Positions 1 to 8,900 are shown, counted from the first letter of the stretch. The stretch is DNA of 64,000 nucleotides from Flavobacterium limi (GCF_010645075.1 NZ_JAADZV010000005.1:186001-250000); one strand, 5' to 3'. Program-made: numbers and translations. The notes: generated by a model from the letters alone, not told the origin.

Positions 1-126
1 GGCGAGGTAAGTCCCGTAAAAGGAAACTGCGTGAGCCTTTGGAAAGACCTTGTTCTCTCAGTCAGACCCTTTCCGACAGCCCTTTTGAAAGCCAATAACA
101 AAACACTTAAAAACCTATTGTCATGA
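1..126 (+). CDS. PRTRC system protein B, C-terminal end (partial)
   Basis: Frame 1 is open from the window edge to a TGA at 124-126, giving the last 41 residues of a protein that ends in NNKTLKNLLS. The stop overlaps the ATG of the ThiF-like gene (ATGA), so the two are translationally coupled. In PRTRC (ParB-related, ThiF-related) cassettes of mobile elements a protein B gene usually sits directly before the ThiF gene; the name rests mainly on that order. Function is unknown in this family. Only the tail is visible, so identity is uncertain. Confidence 0.5.
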   Translation, partial: GEVSPVKGNCVSLWKDLVLSVRPFPTALLKANNKTLKNLLS

Positions 127-926
127 AAACCGAAAAAAACAAAGTCCATTTTACAGACCCGTATCTGATTAGCCCTACCAATCCCATTACGGTCAACCTC
201 ATAGGGGCAGGCGGTACAGGCTCAAAAGTGCTGACCGCCCTGATGGAGATGAACCACAGCCTTGTATCGCTGGGGCATGCAGGGCTGTGTGTCCGCCTTT
301 GGGATGATGATATTGTGACAAATGCCAACCTTGGCAGACAGCGTTTTGCGCTGAGTGAAGTTGGGCTTTACAAATCCGTGGCACTTGTCAACCGAGCCAA
401 CCGTTTTATTGGAACAAACTGGAAAGCGGAAACGGTAAAATTTGAAAAGGATAATTTGGGAAAACTGCCCGCCAATGCGAGGGCAGCGATTTATATCACC
501 TGCACGGACAGCGCAGGCTCGCGTTTTGAGATTGCCGATATTTTAAAATACAGCAATCAGAGGCATCACAGGGACGACCCCAAATACTGGATGGATTTTG
601 GCAATAGTCAATATACGGGTCAGGTCGTCTTGTCCACTATTGGCGATATTCTACAACCCAAGTCTGAGATTTTTGAAACGGTGGAGCGCCTGCCATTTGT
701 GACAGATGAATTTGACGAATTGCTAAAGCAGTCGGAAGCGGTAGACGACACCCCAAGCTGTTCGCTTGCCGAGGCGCTTGACAAACAGGACTTGTACATT
801 AATTCTGCCTTGGCGCAGTTGGGGTGCTCGCTTTTATGGAATTTGTTCCGTGAGGGGATGACAGCCAACAGGGGATTTTTCCTGAACTTGAAAGATTTCC
901 GAACACAGCCCATTGCGGTTGGATAA
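123..926 (+). CDS. PRTRC system ThiF family protein
   Basis: 267-aa ThiF/E1-like protein. A Rossmann nucleotide-binding motif GAGGTGS lies at residues 28-34, followed by WDDDIV and the E1-type NLGRQRF motif, which in this fold contact ATP and the substrate C-terminus. A conserved Cys-Thr-Asp (CTDSAGSR) follows near residue 125. This matches the PRTRC ThiF subfamily found on plasmids and ICEs in length and motif order. The reaction is unknown; by fold it would adenylate a protein or small-molecule carboxylate. It overlaps the upstream PRTRC gene by 4 nt and seems to be the last gene of the cassette, as a hairpin region follows. Confidence 0.85.
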   Translation: MKTEKNKVHFTDPYLISPTNPITVNLIGAGGTGSKVLTALMEMNHSLVSLGHAGLCVRLWDDDIVTNANLGRQRFALSEVGLYKSVALVNRANRFIGTNWKAETVKFEKDNLGKLPANARAAIYITCTDSAGSRFEIADILKYSNQRHHRDDPKYWMDFGNSQYTGQVVLSTIGDILQPKSEIFETVERLPFVTDEFDELLKQSEAVDDTPSCSLAEALDKQDLYINSALAQLGCSLLWNLFREGMTANRGFFLNLKDFRTQPIAVG

Positions 927-984
927 GCCCGAAATCGGGCGGCAAAAAGACACTCCCTTCCTTCGGGCGGGACAGTCTTTTTGC
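927..984 (+). terminator. Tandem hairpins after the PRTRC cassette
   Basis: Two inverted repeats directly follow the ThiF stop. The first pairs GCCCGA (927-932) with TCGGGC (935-940). The second pairs GCAAAAAGAC (942-951) with GTCTTTTTGC (975-984) and has CCC/GGG pairing inside. The second has T-runs in its descending arm, so it could terminate plus-strand transcription of the cassette. The remaining sequence to 1193 shows no convincing gene. Confidence 0.5.
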
Positions 985-1193
985 ATTTAAAACGGTGGAG
1001 CGGCTTTGCCAAAATGCAGTGCCCGCTATTTTACCAAACCCGTTGCGGTTTTTTTAAGGAATGTCCGGCATCCCTTTTTTCGTTTGGACGGGCTTCTTTT
1101 CTTTCTGCATTAGCGGCCAAAGAAAAGAAGCAAAAGAAGACCGCCGGAACGGGTCATATTCACAGTTTTTATTTTGGCAGTTTATCGGCAGGA

Positions 1194-2498
1194 TCATTTT
1201 TTTTGCTGTTGTAATTTTGCAATTTCCTTATTAAACCACCTTGTAAATCGTCCGCTTTTATTTTCCCCGGCTACAAATTTCCCATTGGGCAGCATCCCGC
1301 ACTGGCAATTATCAGTAAGCAGTTTTAATTTACCGCCTTCAACAAATACGAGCTCTGTACTTTTAAGTTTTTCTAAAAAGTCATTCAGGGATTTGTATGC
1401 ACCATTACGTGTTACAAAAAACTCAAGCTGCTGATCCGCTTCAAGATCAATTTCTTGTCCCATGCATAATTCTCCAATAATGGCATGCTGTATGATATCC
1501 AGTTCTGCAGGCTCCCAGCTTAGTGCTTCTGTATGCTGTTTTAAAGAACTCTTACTCAATTCAAAGTAACTATACTGCCATCCATAATTTCCTTCAATTC
1601 CCTGTAGCCTGCAGTCCAGAAACCGGTTTACGGGTTCCATTGTAAGGTCTTCCCCAAATATTTTCATGGGAAGGTGTTCGAACTTATAGGATAATCTTGT
1701 CCAGATTGTTTCAAGAAAAAGTTTTGTTGTATTATAGGAGGTTGAACTATAAAACGGCCACCAGTTTTCGTCTTTTATTGTACTTCCAAACGGCATCCCA
1801 TTGTGCTTTATCATGGAGTACTGTCCGCTGAAAATTAGACTCGGGAAATTATGGGGGCCAAATCCGGGAATGATATTGTTCAGGTCCGTTGTGACATTTG
1901 CCTCTAAGTATGTAGAAAATGATTCCCTAAAGCTAAATTCGTTTGCGAATCCGTTATATCCCCAAATTATTCTAACTGGCAGTACTGCTTCAATTTTCAA
2001 AGTAGTAAAAACTGAATGTTCATGTTTTGTAAGTTCACCTGCTTCATATGATGTGATATCTTTCCTGCAGACCGTTTTAAAGGCATCCCTAAACAGCCTT
2101 CCAATAAAATTTTCTGAAGTTACGGGGTCATAATTATCTACAAGAAATTGTAAATTGCTGAAACCTTCTTTTATATCTTTTGAATATAAATTTTTTTTAA
2201 CCTGAATAACTGCAATAACCTGTTCAGGCCTGTATATATAACGCTCGGTATAGGGGATTCGCTCACCATCGCCTTCAACCAGCATCACATCAAATTGCGT
2301 TGCACAGCCCGTGATAAAGCTGTTTTTGATTACTCTTAGATTCAGTCCCTCAAAAAGTGATCTTTTCAGTACCGTTTCTGTGAGTCCTTCATACATTGCA
2401 CCTATGGTAGTGGGGTGTTTAATATCCTGCTTATTGAGAATTTCTCTTTCAGCTGAAACAAATTCATCAAGGAGATCTGCAATTGTACTTATATCCAT
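1194..2498 (-). CDS. DUF6602-like protein, possible PD-(D/E)xK nuclease fold
   Basis: 434-aa soluble protein without signal peptide or membrane segment. The N-terminal third looks like the DUF6602 family: an E-rich helix (AMYEGLTE, about residues 34-41), then TQFDVMLVEG with Asp70, and VIAVIQVKKNL with Gln99 and Lys101. This D...(E/Q)xK spacing is typical of the nuclease-fold core, with Gln in the acidic position as in some restriction-like proteins. The C-terminal part is not recognised. It is a single gene on the same strand as the tra operon but beyond that operon's terminator, in the gap between the PRTRC and tra blocks, a plausible cargo slot. A defence role is inference. Confidence 0.55.
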   Translation of the reverse strand: MDISTIADLLDEFVSAEREILNKQDIKHPTTIGAMYEGLTETVLKRSLFEGLNLRVIKNSFITGCATQFDVMLVEGDGERIPYTERYIYRPEQVIAVIQVKKNLYSKDIKEGFSNLQFLVDNYDPVTSENFIGRLFRDAFKTVCRKDITSYEAGELTKHEHSVFTTLKIEAVLPVRIIWGYNGFANEFSFRESFSTYLEANVTTDLNNIIPGFGPHNFPSLIFSGQYSMIKHNGMPFGSTIKDENWWPFYSSTSYNTTKLFLETIWTRLSYKFEHLPMKIFGEDLTMEPVNRFLDCRLQGIEGNYGWQYSYFELSKSSLKQHTEALSWEPAELDIIQHAIIGELCMGQEIDLEADQQLEFFVTRNGAYKSLNDFLEKLKSTELVFVEGGKLKLLTDNCQCGMLPNGKFVAGENKSGRFTRWFNKEIAKLQQQKK

Positions 2499-2592
2499 AG
2501 TGTTGATGTTTTTCTATGTTAACTGGATCTGAATGTAAAGGATAATGAAGTTAAATTAAATATTTAAAGTACTAAAAAAAACATTGTAAAAA

Positions 2593-2621
2593 AATGACCT
2601 GCTAATTATTAGCAGGTCATT
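2593..2621 (-). terminator. Terminator after the tra operon
   Basis: A perfect 14-bp inverted repeat (AATGACCTGCTAAT, one-base loop, then its complement at 2608-2621). It lies 27 bp beyond the stop of traQ and about 95 bp upstream of the start of the gene at 2498. On the minus strand the stem is followed by a T-run (the A-run at 2587-2594), so it should end transcription of the tra operon. Confidence 0.75.
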
Positions 2622-2647
2622 ACATATACACTGGTAGTCTTTAGGCA

Positions 2648-3076
2648 CTAATCAGAGCTGTTAAACTCAAAACTCAGTTGTTTTTCGTTCCCGAAATTAT
2701 CAGAAATCCACACGTCAAATGACTGCGAGACGGCAGACTGTGAGGTGTAATAAAGTCTGAACTCTCTTGATTTCAGCGGGTATAGGTCATTGGGAAGGTA
2801 ATGCGGCTGGTCGTAATACTGCAGTGTTCCGTTCCCGTCGAACTGAAAGAAACGGATAAAATAGCCGGCTCCCGTATAGCTGTTATTTTGCGCTATTCTG
2901 ATCCTCATCTCTACCGTACTGCCCCTGGCAATTTCTTTGGGCACCGGCATGACCTCTACTTCGAAAGGAAAGTCCTGCTGTATTTCCAGTTTATCCTGAT
3001 CGCAGGACACCAAGGTAAATGAGCACATCAGCACTGCCAATACCGCTCTTTTGCTTCTTTTAAAAATTGCTTTCAT
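2648..3076 (-). CDS. traQ: Conjugative transposon protein TraQ (DUF3872) lipoprotein
   Basis: 142-aa protein with a lipoprotein signal: basic start MKAIFKRSKR, hydrophobic stretch, and lipobox LVSC with Cys near residue 25. The rest (FPFEVEVMPVPKEIARG onward) matches the DUF3872/TraQ family, a beta-rich periplasmic or outer-membrane component of Bacteroidota conjugation systems. It is the last gene of the tra operon, 10 bp after traO and followed by a strong terminator. The traP primase gene often found near this position is not present. The exact biochemical role in the family is not established. Confidence 0.85.
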   Translation of the reverse strand: MKAIFKRSKRAVLAVLMCSFTLVSCDQDKLEIQQDFPFEVEVMPVPKEIARGSTVEMRIRIAQNNSYTGAGYFIRFFQFDGNGTLQYYDQPHYLPNDLYPLKSREFRLYYTSQSAVSQSFDVWISDNFGNEKQLSFEFNSSD

Positions 3077-3086
3077 CTTGTCGTTT

Positions 3087-3647
3087 TTAAAAATTAAACC
3101 TTAATCCCAGCCCAGCTGACGGACGGAATTGCTGCAGATCAGTGCCCCACACTGCTTTGATGCGTCCCTGCAGCAGCAGGACAAAATGGTCGGACAGGTA
3201 GGTTTCAAGGGACAGCCGTCCACCAGCCCCATAAAGGAAATTGTCCTCACTTATTATTTTTGCCCCGTCCTGAAGCAGTGCTTCACCACGGTTGATGCTC
3301 TCATAACCCAGAACGGCAGCAAGTGATCCATTCAGGGCAAAGTTCCTGCGGGCATCACCAAGCAGGAAAAAACTGTAACCGCCTTCCGCTGTAAAGGTTT
3401 CCAGTGGCAGTCGAAGGGCCTTGTACTTCGAATACTGGTGGCTGTATTCCAGTGCCCATAACTGGTAATTGCCGTTTTTTCCATTTAGAGTCATGCCCAG
3501 GTTCAGGTAGTAATTACGCCATGGCATATCGCCGGACAGGGTTCCGGTAGTAACTTCGAATCCTTTTTGTCCCGGGATCATGCGCTGTGCGTAGGTCATA
3601 ATAATACCGGTCATTACCAGCATCACTGCATAGATATATTTTTTCAT
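3087..3647 (-). CDS. traO: Conjugative transposon protein TraO
   Basis: 186-aa protein with a cleavable signal peptide (MKKYIYAVMLVMTGIIMTYAQ). The body has alternating, aromatic-rich beta strands and ends in LGLRFNF, a C-terminal Phe typical of outer-membrane beta-barrel proteins. This agrees with TraO, a presumed outer-membrane part of the Bacteroidota mating apparatus. It lies between traN and traQ with gaps of 18 and 10 bp, clearly in the same operon. Confidence 0.85.
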   Translation of the reverse strand: MKKYIYAVMLVMTGIIMTYAQRMIPGQKGFEVTTGTLSGDMPWRNYYLNLGMTLNGKNGNYQLWALEYSHQYSKYKALRLPLETFTAEGGYSFFLLGDARRNFALNGSLAAVLGYESINRGEALLQDGAKIISEDNFLYGAGGRLSLETYLSDHFVLLLQGRIKAVWGTDLQQFRPSAGLGLRFNF

Positions 3648-3665
3648 TTCTCTACTTTTAGATTG

Positions 3666-4559
3666 TTACAATTTCAGGTGCATGTCATTGATCAGCCTTG
3701 CTTTTACCAGATCTGCATTTTCCAGCTCCAGTGTCTGGTGCCTTCCTCCGTTTTTCTCGAAAATCTCAACAAGCAGCAGCTTGTCATCCGCGATGGTAAA
3801 CTGGTCCAATAGGAACACATTCTGGTCTGTGCTCTTTCCCGGAATCTCCGTAAGGGGCTTGAACATGCGAAGCGGTACCAGCGTTACCAGTTGTGCGGCA
3901 GTGCGTCTGGCTGTTTTTTTGTCTATCACCTTGAAGCTAATAAAATCAATGCCGAAAGAAACATTGGTTCGGTTTTCAAGCTGCGTATGAAAATAATACC
4001 TGCCGTTGTGGATGTAGATTCCCTTTAAGCTGAATTGTACGCCGAAACTCTCCGACGCAATGTGCTTTACGATTCGTTTGTTGTTTTTGTAAATGGTTTG
4101 CAGAATTAGTGCTGCCAGTGAGGGCGGGGTTTTCCCGAGCTCGTCAAAGAGTACATCGTTTCCTCTTGCTTTGTCCATTGACTTCTGTAGGTTGACAAGG
4201 TCATAGCTGAGGGTGGGCGGGCTGGAGTTGTACTGCACAGTAAAACTATAAAAACGGCCGTCATCGGTAATTACTGAAAAGTTCGTTTCTTCTTCAAAAT
4301 TCTTGACCGATGACTTGACGCGCAATACGTTTTCCGCATCCTCGGCCTTTGAGGCAATCAGGTGTTCGCTTCCCAGATCCACATATCGGATAGCCGAGGG
4401 GAAAATAAGATGCGAAGTTTTGTCATAGGTAACTTGCATATTGTAGGGTTCTATCTTTCCGAAATCAAGGTTTTCAGTTTGGTTTTCCTGCGCCGATGAG
4501 GGCAGTGAAAAGGCTATTAAAAGGGCTGTTGCCCAAAATGTTTTGAAATGATTTTTCAT
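3666..4559 (-). CDS. traN: Conjugative transposon protein TraN (DUF4138)
   Basis: 297-aa exported protein with signal peptide MKNHFKTFWATALLIAFSLPSSAQ. The mature part contains the TraN/DUF4138 features: YDKTSHLIFPSAIRYVDLGS, which resembles VirB9-like proteins, and a C-terminal beta domain with IHNGRYYFHTQLENRTN. In the type IV secretion model it would be the VirB9-like part of the outer-membrane core complex with TraM (VirB10-like) and TraO. It lies 22 bp after traM. Confidence 0.9.
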   Translation of the reverse strand: MKNHFKTFWATALLIAFSLPSSAQENQTENLDFGKIEPYNMQVTYDKTSHLIFPSAIRYVDLGSEHLIASKAEDAENVLRVKSSVKNFEEETNFSVITDDGRFYSFTVQYNSSPPTLSYDLVNLQKSMDKARGNDVLFDELGKTPPSLAALILQTIYKNNKRIVKHIASESFGVQFSLKGIYIHNGRYYFHTQLENRTNVSFGIDFISFKVIDKKTARRTAAQLVTLVPLRMFKPLTEIPGKSTDQNVFLLDQFTIADDKLLLVEIFEKNGGRHQTLELENADLVKARLINDMHLKL

Positions 4560-4581
4560 AATAATTTATTTAGGATTGCTG

Positions 4582-5868
4582 TTATTTTTTAGACACCAGA
4601 AATACCTGATGTCCCGCTTTCAGGGTCACTTTGGGTGTCCTTACTTTTTTGGAGAAATATCCCGAGACGCCCTGGACAACGCCCCGGCTCAAATCAGCGG
4701 CCATCTGCTGTCCCGCTGACTGCGTCATCATAAGGCTCGTGCCAGACTGCTGGCTCATATTGCCCGCCATTTCTGTAAGGGCATTCCTTTCAGCTGAATA
4801 GGGAACAGCTACTCCCTGCTGCCCGTCCAGGTCATAAATGGTGATATCAACCGGTATAATAATACCGTCCAGTTCGATTGAGGTGGCTTTGAGCTGCAGG
4901 CGTCCTGCCCGTATCTTGGCATTCGCCGTAACAATTGTACCTGTTGCCAGGGTCAGACCTGAAATCCGGGCAGGTTCCAGTAAACGAAGGGAAACGCCCG
5001 CTTCCCCGATAATGGTCTGGGTCTGGTGTATGCAAGCCTTCACGCTGTTTTTTGGCTGTTGCAGCTCTTCTGATTTACCTGCGGTATAAAATCCATGGTT
5101 TCCCTTTTTATCCCAGTCCGCCAGAAAAGCGCTGTCGGACGCTTGGCGGTACAATGAGGACACCCTGTTTTTTTTTGCGGGAATCAAAGCTTCAAAAGTC
5201 TCGTTCTGTAATTCAGGAGTGGGAGTAGCAATATTTTTGCCTGCAGGCTCTATGGGGCTGGCCCCTGAGGGAAGATATTTGGCGGCCATCTGATAGGATT
5301 TTTCCATTAGCGCCAGCTGATCATCAACCGTAGCAGGGGCGGGAACCTCCTTTTGCGCGAGTTCCTCTTTGAGCTCCTCGAGCTGCCTGCGGAGTTCTTT
5401 TGTTTCGCCGTTGTCTTGCTGATAAAAAGATCCGAGCGTACTTCGGGCACTACGGTAGCTGTTCAGCGCCGGATTGTTTGGCTCTTCCGCCTGATCAGGC
5501 AAGGCTTCTTTCTGCTTGTCGTTGTCCTCATTCCAGTAATCGGACAGCGTTGTTAAGGCGTTCTTTTTTTGCTCTTCTTTGTCTTCGAGCATTTCCTGCT
5601 CATACGCTTTCTCCTTATCTGCCTGCAGTACCGATTCGCTTGCCTGCGGCACGCTGTCGTTTAGCCCGCGGTTTTCGATCCGCTTTTTATCCGTCGACGG
5701 CTTAAAGATCAGGTACATACAGCCGATGCATACAATGCCCATCAGGGTGAAAATCAGCGGCTTTTTAAAACGCTCTACTTCCGTCTTTTTTTCATCAGGC
5801 AAAAACGAGGTACTGCTCTGGCCAGTCCCCTCTGAGAGAAGGCTGACCTTTTTCTTAGTGTCTTTCAT
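4582..5868 (-). CDS. traM: Conjugative transposon protein TraM, VirB10-like
   Basis: 428-aa bitopic protein. A short cytoplasmic N-terminus is followed by one membrane helix (PLIFTLMGIVCIGCMYLIF, about residues 37-55), a long polar Glu/Lys/Gln-rich linker to about residue 290, and the TraM C-terminal domain (ACIHQTQTIIGEAGVSLRL ... IIPVDITIYDLDGQQGVAVP). This is the VirB10-like architecture that links inner and outer membranes. It sits between traL and traN with short gaps. Length is normal for Bacteroidota TraM. Confidence 0.92.
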   Translation of the reverse strand: MKDTKKKVSLLSEGTGQSSTSFLPDEKKTEVERFKKPLIFTLMGIVCIGCMYLIFKPSTDKKRIENRGLNDSVPQASESVLQADKEKAYEQEMLEDKEEQKKNALTTLSDYWNEDNDKQKEALPDQAEEPNNPALNSYRSARSTLGSFYQQDNGETKELRRQLEELKEELAQKEVPAPATVDDQLALMEKSYQMAAKYLPSGASPIEPAGKNIATPTPELQNETFEALIPAKKNRVSSLYRQASDSAFLADWDKKGNHGFYTAGKSEELQQPKNSVKACIHQTQTIIGEAGVSLRLLEPARISGLTLATGTIVTANAKIRAGRLQLKATSIELDGIIIPVDITIYDLDGQQGVAVPYSAERNALTEMAGNMSQQSGTSLMMTQSAGQQMAADLSRGVVQGVSGYFSKKVRTPKVTLKAGHQVFLVSKK

Positions 5869-5872
5869 AATC

Positions 5873-6142
5873 TTATTGTTTTAAAATAGGCTTTAGGGAA
5901 TCCTGCAAAGGCGCCGGCCTTTGTTTTCCTGACCGGGCGGGGTTTTCGATATGGTCTACAGCCATGCTATTTCGGGCAGCTGCAGTATCACGGCAGACAT
6001 TGAAAATGACAACTCCGGTAAGCAACACGTACGCTGCAAAAAAGTACCGTATCACCAGGTGCTGCCTTTTTACAGGCATACCTTCCCAGTCCTTGTCAAG
6101 CTTTTCCAGCCACTGGTCTATTTTTGTTCTTAAATTTTTCAT
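5873..6142 (-). CDS. traL: Small conjugative transposon membrane protein TraL
   Basis: 89 aa from the ATG at 6142 (MKNLRTKIDQWLEKLDKDW). The frame is open to 6214, but that longer start would overlap the upstream gene and add a polar extension atypical of TraL. One membrane helix (LVIRYFFAAYVLLTGVVIFNV, near residues 28-48) follows an amphipathic basic N-terminus, and the C-terminus is polar and Pro-rich. Size, topology and position just before traM fit TraL, a small inner-membrane part of the transfer machine. Sequence similarity by eye is modest. Confidence 0.65.
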   Translation of the reverse strand: MKNLRTKIDQWLEKLDKDWEGMPVKRQHLVIRYFFAAYVLLTGVVIFNVCRDTAAARNSMAVDHIENPARSGKQRPAPLQDSLKPILKQ

Positions 6143-6161
6143 AACGTTATTATTTCTTTTT

Positions 6162-6590
6162 TCATAGCTTGAAACGTTTAGCGGACTTATCTGCTTTTTG
6201 CTCGTGTTCTTCACTTACCAAAGCGACTGCCTGAGCTGCACTCGGCGCCGATAGCACAGACAGGCCTTTCAGTTCCGATTTTTTCAGCAGCTGTCCAAAT
6301 TGGTCTTTCCTTGCAACCTCCATTGCGCTTAGGGAAAATTTGCCTTCAAGGTATTTTACCAGCATAATGCATCGTACATTGGGCTTGTCCGCGCCAGACC
6401 ATTGCAGGTAGCCTGTCAGCAGCAAGTCTTCTTTGGGTAAACAGTCTGTTTCTTTTCGGCAGCTTTCAAGGTATTCCCCGATGCTGTCTTTGAGCTTTCC
6501 GGCGTGCGCACCCTGCGTATGGAAATAGCCGTTATATCCTTTTTCATTCAGGATTCTCGCAAATGCGTCTAAATCTAATAATGCTTCCAT
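6162..6590 (-). CDS. Unrecognised 142-aa protein inside the tra operon
   Basis: A soluble acidic protein with no signal peptide or membrane segment, lying between traK (12 bp gap) and traL. Visible features are an N-terminal segment with GYNGYFHTQGAHAGKLKDSIGEYLESC, two Cys in CRKETDC, and a charged tail EEHEQKADKSAKRFKL. I do not recognise the family. Canonical CTnDOT-type operons run traK directly to traL, so this is an extra gene in a conserved context. It is co-transcribed with the transfer genes and could modulate transfer or be a passenger. Confidence 0.6.
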   Translation of the reverse strand: MEALLDLDAFARILNEKGYNGYFHTQGAHAGKLKDSIGEYLESCRKETDCLPKEDLLLTGYLQWSGADKPNVRCIMLVKYLEGKFSLSAMEVARKDQFGQLLKKSELKGLSVLSAPSAAQAVALVSEEHEQKADKSAKRFKL

Positions 6591-6602
6591 GAGACTTTTT
6601 TT

Positions 6603-7226
6603 TTAGCGTTCAATGACTTCTATGTCCCTGTTTTCAACCACCGCAAACTTTTCAATAGTAAAGCCCTGCGGGTTATTGTCCGAGCGCACCGAGTTGACCA
6701 GTAGGCAGGATGTAACCAGACTGCGCCTGGTTACATTGCTCGAGCGTATGATAATCTGCCTTGCATAGCTCCGCACCGCATACGGGTATGTCTCGAAATT
6801 GCAGACCACACTGTCCATCTCGATACGCTGCTGTACATTGCCCGATATGATACGGCTGTAATAGCCTTTCTCCAAAAGGTCCTTGTAATAGTCAAAGGCG
6901 CTTTTATCGGCAAGGTTAAATGCCCTTTTCATGTTGCTTTCAATGGCGTTTTTGTCAGGTGCCAGGGTAAAGAACAGCTCGTGAAAGCGCCTTACGTGCT
7001 CGCGGGCTTCAACCGGACGGTTGATCGAGGCGTCCTGGGCAAGTGCCAGCATGAGCGATTTGCCATTGTCCAGTACATAGATTTTCTGGCGCTGTAGCTC
7101 GGCAAAACCGTACGATTTCCAGAGGGCGTATCCGGTCACCGCTGCACAGAGCCCGGCAAACACGATGGCGTAGAGCCTGATCTGCCGGAAACTGTTTTCT
7201 ATATTTCTCAGTGTTTTAAATTCCAT
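6603..7226 (-). CDS. traK: Conjugative transposon protein TraK, VirB8-like
   Basis: 207-aa bitopic protein. The start MEFKTLRNIENSFRQIRLYAIVFAGLCAAVTGYALW places one membrane helix at about residues 17-38. The periplasmic part contains the typical TraK run EHVRRFHELFFTLAPD and NMKRAFNLADKSAFDYYKDL, a VirB8-like dimerising scaffold domain. Family knowledge places it at the inner-membrane platform. It lies 18 bp after traJ. Confidence 0.93.
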   Translation of the reverse strand: MEFKTLRNIENSFRQIRLYAIVFAGLCAAVTGYALWKSYGFAELQRQKIYVLDNGKSLMLALAQDASINRPVEAREHVRRFHELFFTLAPDKNAIESNMKRAFNLADKSAFDYYKDLLEKGYYSRIISGNVQQRIEMDSVVCNFETYPYAVRSYARQIIIRSSNVTRRSLVTSCLLVNSVRSDNNPQGFTIEKFAVVENRDIEVIER

Positions 7227-7244
7227 TTTATCGAATATTTATAG

Positions 7245-8240
7245 TTATTTATTGATCAGCCTTCCGGCAATGTTGCCTGCGGCCGAACCTGCTCCGGCGC
7301 CTGCGATATTTCCGGACTTCATGGCAGTCTGGTGGATGTTTCGTGAAAAGTTTCCTGCGCCTCCTGCCTGTATAATCCAGCCTGTCACCGTCGGGATGGT
7401 AAAATAGCCCACGATACCGATGATCATAAAAATGATGTGCACCGTGTTTGACGTGTCAGGAATGAAAGAAGGATCGGCAAGCATTTCAATGTCCTTTTCA
7501 ATGATCAGTGACTGGATCCTGGCCAGCATTGAGCTGAAGAGGTCCGCTACGGGAAGCCAGAGATAAACGCTGACGTACCGGGTAATCCACTGGGTGAGTG
7601 TTGACTCAAAGCCGTCCCAGACTGATATGGCAAATGCAATAGGGCCAAGGATCGAGAGAACGATCAGAAAGAAAGTCCGTATGGTATCGATCACAAGCGC
7701 CGCAGCCTGAAACAGTATTTCAAGCAGGTTGCGAAACCATTCTTTTATTATTTTCTCTATCTGATAGGTCTGCCTGTCCATATACATTCCGGCCATAGTC
7801 CCGATATCCGAAGGAGACCAGCCCAGCTCGTCGAGTTTTTTGTCGAACTCCGCGTCCGATACCATATAGGCTGTCTCGGGATTGCGGATCATCGCTTCAT
7901 GCTCCAGCTGGTCTTTTTTTGCCTGCAGATCGTTCAGGTCCAATACCTGATCTTCCAGAATGCTGTGCGTTCCCTGGACTATCGGGCTTAATACGGCATT
8001 GATCGTGCCCAGTACGATGCTCGGGAAAAACATGATGCAGAGCCCAAGTGCAAAAGGGCGCAGCAGCGGGTAGACATCAATAGGTTCTGCCCGGCTGAGC
8101 GCCTGCCAGACTTTCATTGCCACAAAAAACAGTGCCCCGAGCCCTGCCAGTCCTTTGGCCACCGCCGCCATATCGGCGGAGAGTGGCAGCATCTCATCAT
8201 AAAGTGAGCGGAGGACCTGGTGAAGATTATTAAATTCCAT
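7245..8240 (-). CDS. traJ: Conjugative transposon protein TraJ, VirB6-like polytopic
   Basis: 331-aa polytopic inner-membrane protein. The frame is open upstream to 8420, but residues from there are out-of-frame traI sequence; the ATG at 8240 (MEFNNLHQVLRSLYDEMLPL) is the family start and lies 1 bp after the traI stop. Membrane segments are visible at GLGALFFVAMKVW, PFALGLCIMFFPSIVLG, a central hydrophobic pair, and IIFMIIGIVGYFTIPTVTGWII. It ends in a Gly/Ala-rich tail. The role is the inner-membrane channel, as for VirB6. Confidence 0.92.
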   Translation of the reverse strand: MEFNNLHQVLRSLYDEMLPLSADMAAVAKGLAGLGALFFVAMKVWQALSRAEPIDVYPLLRPFALGLCIMFFPSIVLGTINAVLSPIVQGTHSILEDQVLDLNDLQAKKDQLEHEAMIRNPETAYMVSDAEFDKKLDELGWSPSDIGTMAGMYMDRQTYQIEKIIKEWFRNLLEILFQAAALVIDTIRTFFLIVLSILGPIAFAISVWDGFESTLTQWITRYVSVYLWLPVADLFSSMLARIQSLIIEKDIEMLADPSFIPDTSNTVHIIFMIIGIVGYFTIPTVTGWIIQAGGAGNFSRNIHQTAMKSGNIAGAGAGSAAGNIAGRLINK

Positions 8241-8241
8241 A

Positions 8242-8874
8242 TCACCAGTATTTTTGGTCAGGAGTGCCGTAAAGCTCAAGCACCCTTTTGGTGCTGTTCT
8301 GCTTTTTAGCGCGCAGGATACTGACCGATATATTCTTGTTGGTATAGTAGCGCACCAAGCTGTGGTATTCTTTAACCTCCTTGTATACGCGGTCAACAAT
8401 GTCCATGCGTTCCTTATCACTGAGCGACAAGCTTGATGAGGTTACAATCTGCTTGAGTTCTTTTAAAAGCTCGGTACTCTCTCCCAGCAGCGCCGAATAC
8501 CCCTTGGCAATAGCGGTTAGTTCCCTTGCCGAAAAGTTAGGGTCACTGAGCATCCTGCCGAAATTCTGTACATACATCTCCGATACATCCCCCACCAAGA
8601 GTACTGTCTGCTGTACCTTGCGGGCGTCTTTTACCAGATTATTGATGGCCTGCAGCTTGTCATAATATTCCTTGCCCTGCTTGTACACCTTTTCGACTTC
8701 CTTGAAATTTTTAACAACATTGCTGACTGTTGAAGAAGTCTGTATGATCTCGTTTGCGCTGTTGAGAATCCCTGAGGCCAGGTTGGCCGGGTCGGTAACC
8801 ACGAACTGCGCTTTTGCTGATGGTGCAGCGGCAAGCATAATTGCCGCAGACACCATAAATAATATTTTTTTCAT
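8242..8874 (-). CDS. traI: Conjugative transposon protein TraI (DUF4141)
   Basis: 210-aa secreted protein. The true start is the ATG at 8874, which begins a clear signal peptide (MKKILFMVSAAIMLAAAPSAKAQ); the longer open frame upstream is antisense to no known gene and overlaps traG. The mature part is mostly helical, with FVVTDPANLASGILNSANEI and QINNLVKDARKV-like heptads, as in DUF4141 and VirB5-like proteins. VirB5 members sit at the pilus tip or periplasm. It lies 26 bp after traG and directly before traJ. Confidence 0.9.
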   Translation of the reverse strand: MKKILFMVSAAIMLAAAPSAKAQFVVTDPANLASGILNSANEIIQTSSTVSNVVKNFKEVEKVYKQGKEYYDKLQAINNLVKDARKVQQTVLLVGDVSEMYVQNFGRMLSDPNFSARELTAIAKGYSALLGESTELLKELKQIVTSSSLSLSDKERMDIVDRVYKEVKEYHSLVRYYTNKNISVSILRAKKQNSTKRVLELYGTPDQKYW

Positions 8875-8900
8875 TTTTATAGATTTAGAATTATTAGTAG

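Noticed and set aside
981..1434. Two open frames downstream of the PRTRC cassette
   Set aside because: They are rich in Cys, Phe and Ser, overlap hairpins and the end of the minus-strand gene, and resemble no protein; likely spurious.
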